A stretch of DNA of 36,568 nucleotides from Anaerolineae bacterium. GTDB taxonomy: Bacteria; Chloroflexota; Anaerolineae; JAFGEY01. Below, in pieces: positions 32,018-36,568 of this stretch. The position numbers and the translations under genes were made by a program. The notes beneath the pieces are model-generated. The model saw nothing but the letters and a program-made list of their open reading frames with translations, made no database searches and was not told where the DNA came from. How positions within the stretch are numbered: the stretch's first letter is position 1; every line of letters starts with the position of its first letter. The stretch lies in the NCBI GenBank assembly GCA_016929205.1, contig JAFGJF010000032.1, positions 1-36,568 on the forward strand, in the 5' to 3' direction.

Positions 32018-33307
32018 ATGCTCAAAATCGTGATCATTGGTGCAGCGAGTCAATCCTTTGGCCGGGGTATGATCGTCGATTTCCTGCACACGGACGAGCT
32101 GCGCGGCAAGGACCTGACATTATGGCTGGTCGACATCGATCAAGAAGCGCTGGAAAAAATGCGCCGCTTTGCGGAACGCGTCAAGGCTCACACCGGTACA
32201 GATATCACGATCCAGGCCACGACGGACCGCACCGTGGCCCTGCCCGGCGCGTCCTATGTGCTGATCGCCGTATCGATCCACCGCTACCCTTTGTGGGAAC
32301 AGGATTTCCGTGTGCCGCTCAGTCATGGCTTCCGGCATCCATTGGGTGAAAACGGCGGTCCTGGCGCACTCTTTCACGCTTTACGCAGTCTGAACCTGGT
32401 GATGCCCATTTGCCGCGACATCGAACGACTTTGCCCGGACGCACTTGTGCTCAACTTTACCAACCCGGAAGCACGCGTGCTGGACGCGATCCTGCACCTG
32501 ACTCAAGTCAACGCCGTCGGCTTGTGCCACGGTGTGTTCTCGGCAATCAGCTTTATCTCGGCCTATCTGCAGATCCCGATCGAACAGCTCGAAGTGACGT
32601 CGGCCGGAATGAATCACTTTTATGCCATCCTGAAGGCCATCGACAAGGAAACGGGCCAGGATCTGTTGCCCGGGCTGCTGGAAAAACTGCGAAACGACGA
32701 CAGCCTCCCACCGTCCGTGTGGAAAAAGTTTATCGACATCTTTGGCTGGCTCACCTACCGTTCGGACGATCACATTGGCGAATACGTGAGCTTTGGGGCC
32801 GAATTCACCAACGGCAGGTGGCCCTACGGCCTAGAGAGCCGTCCCATCGAGCGCACACAACCCGGCCCTCGTTTTGAGTTGGACAGCTATCTCGATGGCT
32901 CGCCATTGGACGACCGTGCCTTGCATCGCTCTGGCGAACTGGCGGTGCCAATCATCTGCGACATCGAGTTGAATCGTCACTGCCGTCGCGATGCGGTCAA
33001 CGTTCTAAACAGCGATGGGTACATCGCAAACCTGCCGCACACTGCTGTGGTCGAAGTGCCTGCTTTTTGCGATGGCAAGGGCGTTCACCCCATCTCTGTC
33101 GGCTCGATCGTTGAAGCACAGGCCGTATTCATCCGTACCCAGCTATCGATCCAACGACTGATCACGGAGGCCTGGCGCACCCGGTCCAAGAACCTGCTAC
33201 TCCAGGCGCTGCTCCTGGACCCGGCAGTTAACAGCATCCTCGAAGCTGAAAAAATGCTCGATGAAATGCTCGACCTGCAACAAGATTTTTTGCCCCTATT
33301 CAAGTGA
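32018..33307 (+). CDS. Glycoside hydrolase family 4 (NAD/Mn-dependent alpha-glycosidase)
   Basis: This protein of about 429 residues begins MLKIVIIGAASQSFGRGM, a Rossmann NAD-binding start. Its GH4 marks are NFTNPEARVLD near residue 149 (substrate Asn), Cys170 in VGLCHGVFSAI (metal) and His200 in SAGMNHF (metal). GH4 enzymes cleave alpha- or beta-glycosides by an oxidation-elimination mechanism needing NAD and a divalent metal, acting in the cytosol after uptake. Alpha-glucosidase/galactosidase specificity is the best guess; a 6-phospho-glycosidase is also possible. ATG 32018 is chosen because GGGGAGG lies six bases upstream. No sugar transporter is visible nearby. Confidence 0.93.
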   Translation: MLKIVIIGAASQSFGRGMIVDFLHTDELRGKDLTLWLVDIDQEALEKMRRFAERVKAHTGTDITIQATTDRTVALPGASYVLIAVSIHRYPLWEQDFRVPLSHGFRHPLGENGGPGALFHALRSLNLVMPICRDIERLCPDALVLNFTNPEARVLDAILHLTQVNAVGLCHGVFSAISFISAYLQIPIEQLEVTSAGMNHFYAILKAIDKETGQDLLPGLLEKLRNDDSLPPSVWKKFIDIFGWLTYRSDDHIGEYVSFGAEFTNGRWPYGLESRPIERTQPGPRFELDSYLDGSPLDDRALHRSGELAVPIICDIELNRHCRRDAVNVLNSDGYIANLPHTAVVEVPAFCDGKGVHPISVGSIVEAQAVFIRTQLSIQRLITEAWRTRSKNLLLQALLLDPAVNSILEAEKMLDEMLDLQQDFLPLFK

Positions 33308-33408
33308 GCGAACCGTTTGTCTGGCTGAAACATTCCAAACAGGCAAGAAGACTGGCGCACTTGGCGTAGAAAACACCCCTGTTCCAAGCCAATCAGCCAG
33401 GTTACAAT

Positions 33409-33437
33409 TTGATTCTTTCGCCAACAACGAGTATAAT
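33409..33437 (+). promoter_or_regulatory. Promoter of the padR-carD unit
   Basis: TTGATT (33409-33414) and a perfect TATAAT (33432-33437) are 17 bases apart, 33 bases before the PadR start. The -10 is embedded in an AT-rich imperfect dyad (GTATA...TATAC, 33431-33456) that could be the PadR operator. Confidence 0.7.
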
Positions 33438-33469
33438 ATACCAATCTGATATATACACAAGAGGCTATC

Positions 33470-34024
33470 ATGGCTGGTGTCGCAGCAAATTTCCGTTACT
33501 TTATCCTGGGCCTGCTGGCTGAACAATCGATGTCGGGCTATGACATCCAGCGCTTTCTGAAAAGCCTGGGATGGCTGATGGGAAACCCCAGTTTTGGGGC
33601 GATTTATCCCGCGCTGCACGCTCTGTTGGGTGATGGGCTGGTAACGGTCGAAACGACGTCCCAGGCCAGCCAACGGATACGCAAAATCTACAGCATCACC
33701 GACGCCGGGCGCGAAGCGCTGCACGAGTGGGTGGCGCAACCGACCAAGTCACGAACAAACGTCAAATCGTTTGTGATTGAGTTGATTCTGGTGGGAAACC
33801 TGGCCCAAGACCGGTTGTCCAGGCTGTTGGAACGGCGACACGAAGCGGTTGCTGCCCATTATGCGGCGCTCGAACCCATACTTGAAGACCTGGGCGAGCG
33901 CGTCAACCAGGGCCAGCGCATGGCAATCGAATATGGCCTGGCGACAGCCAGTGCCGAATTGGCGTGGTTGGAGCGTATGCTGGCCCAGTTGTCAGAACAG
34001 CCAGAATCGGAAAAAGTGGAATGA
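33470..34024 (+). CDS. PadR-family transcriptional regulator
   Basis: This 184-residue protein has an N-terminal winged helix typical of PadR: FILGLLAEQSMSGYDIQRFL, PSFGAIYPALHALLGDGLV and RKIYSITDAGREALHEWV. A C-terminal helical dimerisation part of the Vir_act_alpha_C type (residues about 90-180, LSRLLERRHEAVAAHYAAL) follows. PadR proteins repress genes until a phenolic or other small ligand binds. The target here is probably its own promoter and perhaps the downstream carD gene. It starts at ATG 33470, a short distance from a clear promoter. The ligand cannot be read from sequence. Confidence 0.92.
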   Translation: MAGVAANFRYFILGLLAEQSMSGYDIQRFLKSLGWLMGNPSFGAIYPALHALLGDGLVTVETTSQASQRIRKIYSITDAGREALHEWVAQPTKSRTNVKSFVIELILVGNLAQDRLSRLLERRHEAVAAHYAALEPILEDLGERVNQGQRMAIEYGLATASAELAWLERMLAQLSEQPESEKVE

Positions 34025-34071
34025 CTTGGCAGCGCCCTTTGTGGCGACCGCAATAAGGAGGATGCAAAACA

Positions 34072-34581
34072 ATGTTTCAGGTTGGTGATACGATTGTGCA
34101 CGCTCACCGCGGCGCAGGTCAAATTGTGGATATTGAAAAGCTGCAGTGCCTGGGCAGCAATAAAAAATACTATGCCATTGAATTGCTCGACGGCACAGGA
34201 ACGCGCGTCTGGGTGTCGATCCAGGATGCCGAAAAGGGCGAGCTGAGACAGCCGATCCCCGAAGGACAACTCGACCAGGTGTGGCGCGTCTTGCAGGACA
34301 CACCACAAATGCTGCCGACCGACCACACCGAACGATACGAATTGATCGAGCGCAAGTTGGATAGCGGCGATCCACGGCACGTTGCAGAAGCCATGCGCGA
34401 TCTGGCCTGGAAAAATGACACAGTGCGCACTCTGACCACCGAAGGCCGACGCCTCTACCAGCGCAGCATTGACGTTTTATCCAGCGAGGTCGCGGTCTCT
34501 GAGGGAGGCAATCTGGAATCGGCCAAGGGCAAGATCTCGGACATATTGAGCGCCAACATCGCGGCACGGATTCCGGCATAA
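34072..34581 (+). CDS. CarD-like transcription regulator
   Basis: This 169-residue protein starts with the CarD/TRCF RNA-polymerase-interacting Tudor-like fold (MFQVGDTIVHAHRGAGQIVD, then KKYYAIEL). A helical C-terminal part follows (residues about 70-169: WRVLQDTPQMLP, RHVAEAMRDLAWKNDTVRTL), as in CarD/CdnL proteins that bind the polymerase beta subunit and stabilise open complexes at promoters. AAGGAGG precedes the start, 47 bases after the PadR stop, suggesting a two-gene operon. It converges with the SGNH hydrolase gene, and no T-run terminator was found in the 10-base gap. Confidence 0.9.
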   Translation: MFQVGDTIVHAHRGAGQIVDIEKLQCLGSNKKYYAIELLDGTGTRVWVSIQDAEKGELRQPIPEGQLDQVWRVLQDTPQMLPTDHTERYELIERKLDSGDPRHVAEAMRDLAWKNDTVRTLTTEGRRLYQRSIDVLSSEVAVSEGGNLESAKGKISDILSANIAARIPA

Positions 34582-34591
34582 CCGGGCCGGG

Positions 34592-35299
34592 TCAGGTCGC
34601 CGGGTCCGACGCCGCCTCGAGCGCATCCAGCACTTGTTGGATACGCACCCCTTCCGCGCAGCAAACCAGTTGCGCTTCTTGCAACCGGGCTTGAAAATGG
34701 CGCGACAGATCGAACCCAAGCACCATATTGCCAAGAGGATTGACGTGCAAGGGATCGAGCATCAATTGACGGTACTGTTCCACGTCGTTTCCTCTTAACC
34801 GCTCCCACCGCCGGTGATGGTCGACCAGATACGATCCCGTCGTTTCCGCCGTTTCACGGACAAGATCCATAAAGCGCAAAAACGCGCTGCCGTGCTCCGT
34901 CGCCATCGCATCCACGTCGGCGCTATAGTAGGTCTGGAATATGGCCACCGCCCCGAGGGCGCGAATCCGGCCCTCGAGCCGGAGCAGATTGGTGACGAAC
35001 TCGCGATCGTCAATCCCCGAAGCAGGATTGGAGTCATTGCCGCCGATGGTGACCAGGACGGCGTGCGGCTGGTACAAAGCCACGTCATCATCGAATCGCT
35101 TCAGCAGGCCGCGCGTGGTGTCGCCGCCTAACCCGGCATTGATGCAGTGATGGACACGGCCAAAAGTCTGTTTGATTGCCAGGTCCAACCAGTCAAACCA
35201 GTGCAATCCGTGGATACGCCGCTCGGTATTGGACGAGCCAAAAGCGACGATCCGCGTCCGGGGTTCGGTTCGTAGACGGTTCAAAAGTGACACGATCAT
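34592..35299 (-). CDS. SGNH/GDSL-family hydrolase
   Basis: This protein of about 235 residues has the four SGNH blocks: AFGSSNTER with the nucleophile Ser (GSS in place of GDS), a Gly in INAGLGGDTT, an Asn in VTIGGNDSN and the Asp/His pair in LDPLHVNPLG. These enzymes hydrolyse esters such as acetyl groups on sugars or lipids. There is no signal peptide, so it is probably cytosolic. I chose ATG 35299, whose ATGA overlaps the stop of the PHP gene; a GTG at 35323 is the other option. The natural substrate is unknown. Coupling to the PHP gene suggests a shared pathway. Confidence 0.87.
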   Translation of the reverse strand: MIVSLLNRLRTEPRTRIVAFGSSNTERRIHGLHWFDWLDLAIKQTFGRVHHCINAGLGGDTTRGLLKRFDDDVALYQPHAVLVTIGGNDSNPASGIDDREFVTNLLRLEGRIRALGAVAIFQTYYSADVDAMATEHGSAFLRFMDLVRETAETTGSYLVDHHRRWERLRGNDVEQYRQLMLDPLHVNPLGNMVLGFDLSRHFQARLQEAQLVCCAEGVRIQQVLDALEAASDPAT

Positions 35300-36153
35300 C
35301 GTTGCATCGCTTGCACGCACCATCCAGGCTGAACGCGATATGACGGCTGCAGCCAGGCCATATCGGCCAGCGCAAGGTGGCAGGCCTCGACAATCGATAA
35401 CCCTTCGGCTATGCTTGCCATCACATCCTCCGGCCGGTGAGCATCCGAGTTGACAACGACCGAGATCTCGTATTCAGCAGCCAGCTCCCAAAACGGCAGC
35501 CAGGGATACTTGGACCGGGAACCTTCAGGCGTATCGATCTTGGGTTTGCGCAAACCATAGCCATTGACTTCAAGCGGTATTCGTAATGCCTCGGCGGCCT
35601 GGAGAATGTCCCGCGCGCAGGCCGTGGCGTTGGCATCCCAACACAAATAGGCATTGCCAAAGAGGTCTGGATGAGCGACAAAGGCAAACAGGCCTGACGC
35701 CATCAAGGCGATCAGATAATCGGCATATGCTCGCAGCGTCGGCACATCCCGTGTCCCGCCGTAGACATTCACCCATTCGTCTCGATATGGGAAGCAGTGC
35801 GCCGCACCGACAAGGTAATCAAAACCCAATTCTCCCAACAAGGTGTCGCGATAATAAGCGACGTATTCGGCAGCGTACTCACATTCCATACCCTTGAGGA
35901 TCGTGAGTTCAGGAAATCTCTGCCGGCCAATGTCGACATCCCGATTGTAGGCGCGCAGTTCAGAGAAATCCATCCGGATTCCGGGCCAACGGTTGTCCGG
36001 CAGGGCGGTATGATCGGAGAAACCGAGTATGGTCATCCCGCGATCGATCGCCGCCCGGCAATAATCGTTCACGTTGCCGGCGGCATGTTTGCAGCGATAG
36101 GTGTGGGTGTGCAGGTTACTGATGATGGTGGGTGCAGCGTACGCGATAGACAT
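35296..36153 (-). CDS. PHP-domain phosphoesterase, histidinol-phosphatase-like
   Basis: This 285-residue cytosolic PHP-domain protein carries the metal ligands expected of the family: NLHTHTYRCKHA at the N terminus, GFSDHTALP, a Glu in GMECEYA, a His in GAAHCFPYRD, AHPDLFGNA and VNSDAHRPEDV near the end. It fits HisK/YcdX-type phosphatases, which hydrolyse histidinol phosphate or other small phosphates with two or three metal ions. No histidine-biosynthesis gene is nearby, so its substrate may differ. ATG 36153 begins the fold directly. It overlaps the SGNH gene by four bases. Confidence 0.92.
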   Translation of the reverse strand: MSIAYAAPTIISNLHTHTYRCKHAAGNVNDYCRAAIDRGMTILGFSDHTALPDNRWPGIRMDFSELRAYNRDVDIGRQRFPELTILKGMECEYAAEYVAYYRDTLLGELGFDYLVGAAHCFPYRDEWVNVYGGTRDVPTLRAYADYLIALMASGLFAFVAHPDLFGNAYLCWDANATACARDILQAAEALRIPLEVNGYGLRKPKIDTPEGSRSKYPWLPFWELAAEYEISVVVNSDAHRPEDVMASIAEGLSIVEACHLALADMAWLQPSYRVQPGWCVQAMQR

Positions 36154-36197
36154 AGCTCAATCATATCCTCTCGATCCCTGGCAACATTGCAAAACAA

Positions 36198-36225
36198 AAG
36201 CTATTGGCGGCACTGCCAATAGCTT
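36198..36225 (-). terminator. Intrinsic terminator downstream of tRNA-Gly
   Basis: AAGCTATTGGC pairs perfectly with GCCAATAGCTT around a 6-base loop. On the minus strand it runs into a TTTTGTTTT tract. It sits about 140 bases after the tRNA and before the PHP gene. Confidence 0.75.
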
Positions 36226-36364
36226 CTTTGCTGAGACGTTGGGCCGGAATGACTGTACTGCCCCCCCAAAAAAAAGAGTGTCACGCCTTTGCGTCTCGCA
36301 CAATCAGACCAACACAATTATCATAGATTTGTGCCCAGAACCGGCCGTCTTGTGGCACAAAAAG

Positions 36365-36436
36365 AGCGGGAGACGAGACTCGAACTCGCAACTCACGGCT
36401 TGGAAGGCCGATGCGCTACCATTGCGCTACTCCCGC
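36365..36436 (-). tRNA. tRNA-Gly (anticodon TCC)
   Basis: The minus strand gives a 72-base cloverleaf: a GCGGGAG/CTCCCGC acceptor (7 bp), a D arm GCGC-AATGGTA-GCGC, an anticodon loop CTTCCAA with TCC, and a TTCGAGT T-loop. One mismatch lies at the outer end of the anticodon stem. The discriminator is T and CCA is not encoded. It reads GGA/GGN glycine codons. Confidence 0.93.
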
Positions 36437-36446
36437 AACACCCTGG

Positions 36447-36474
36447 ATTATATCCAAATTGGTGCAAAGGTCAA
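36447..36474 (-). promoter_or_regulatory. Promoter of tRNA-Gly
   Basis: On the minus strand, TTGACC (36474-36469) and a perfect TATAAT (36452-36447) are 16 bases apart, ending about 10 bases before the tRNA. Confidence 0.75.
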
Positions 36475-36568
36475 ATAGGAAGTCTAGCCACCCTACATTT
36501 TTGGGAAGTTGACTGGCACGCTCAATCCAGGTAAAGTAAGTCTACCACAACCACTTACTTGGAGGAGA

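Noticed and set aside
36261..36275. C7/A8 homopolymer near the tRNA
   Set aside because: No reading frame or promoter depends on it. It may be an error-prone run and has no visible role.
36558..36568. GGAGGAG at the right edge, as a ribosome-binding site
   Set aside because: It is probably the start of the next plus-strand gene, but the window ends before any start codon, so no gene is called.

Overview
The window looks like a Chloroflexota chromosome, probably Anaerolineae or a relative. This is inferred, not measured. The signs are FemABX ligases without other Firmicutes hallmarks, a DUF2089/SHOCT-like operon, two secreted proteins that both end in LPL-x-x-R, a choice-of-anchor-O-like remnant, a Cvn-type GTPase, and a moderately high GC content with sigma-70-like promoters (TTGACA, 17 bp, TATAAT). 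No rRNA, CRISPR array, prophage or intact insertion sequence was seen. There is one tRNA-Gly.

Positions 1-8740 (minus strand) hold a signalling cluster read from a promoter at about 8709-8738. In transcription order it contains a Ser/Thr kinase with a C-terminal eight-repeat PQQ-type propeller, a PP2C phosphatase, a J-domain/VWA fusion, a zinc-ribbon/FHA protein, an 81-aa unknown, an OmpR-type regulator, a CvnD-like small GTPase and two FemABX peptidoglycan-bridge ligases. No member shows a clear membrane segment, so this looks like a cytosolic threonine-phosphorylation circuit. It is the best candidate for an undescribed system. Positions 8946-11787 (plus) are a four-gene operon: DUF2089 regulator, two small SHOCT-like proteins and an MFS exporter. 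It has a near-consensus promoter and an intrinsic terminator.

Positions 11.9-22.7 kb are mostly minus strand and heavily eroded. They hold a REC-GGDEF-like protein with Glu at the phosphoacceptor position, a truncated trypsin joined to a truncated surface protein, a frameshifted surface-protein remnant, an intact Cna-B-like surface protein, an adenylate cyclase/AAA/TPR gene with an internal deletion, and three wrecked toxin-antitoxin modules. Either the locus is decaying by serial deletion or part of it is misassembled.

Positions 22.7-30.8 kb (minus) encode a metal-dependent amidohydrolase, a Tat-type lipoprotein MsrB, and a probable sugar-catabolic set (SIS isomerase, SAF-domain oxidoreductase, FGGY kinase). 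An intact VapBC pair sits inside this set, and its promoter carries a perfect 22-bp palindrome. An AAA ATPase follows. Positions 30.8-34.6 kb (plus) encode a REC-histidine kinase, a GH4 glycosidase, a PadR regulator and a CarD-like protein. Positions 34.6-36.5 kb (minus) encode an SGNH hydrolase, a PHP phosphatase and tRNA-Gly(TCC) with its own promoter and terminator.
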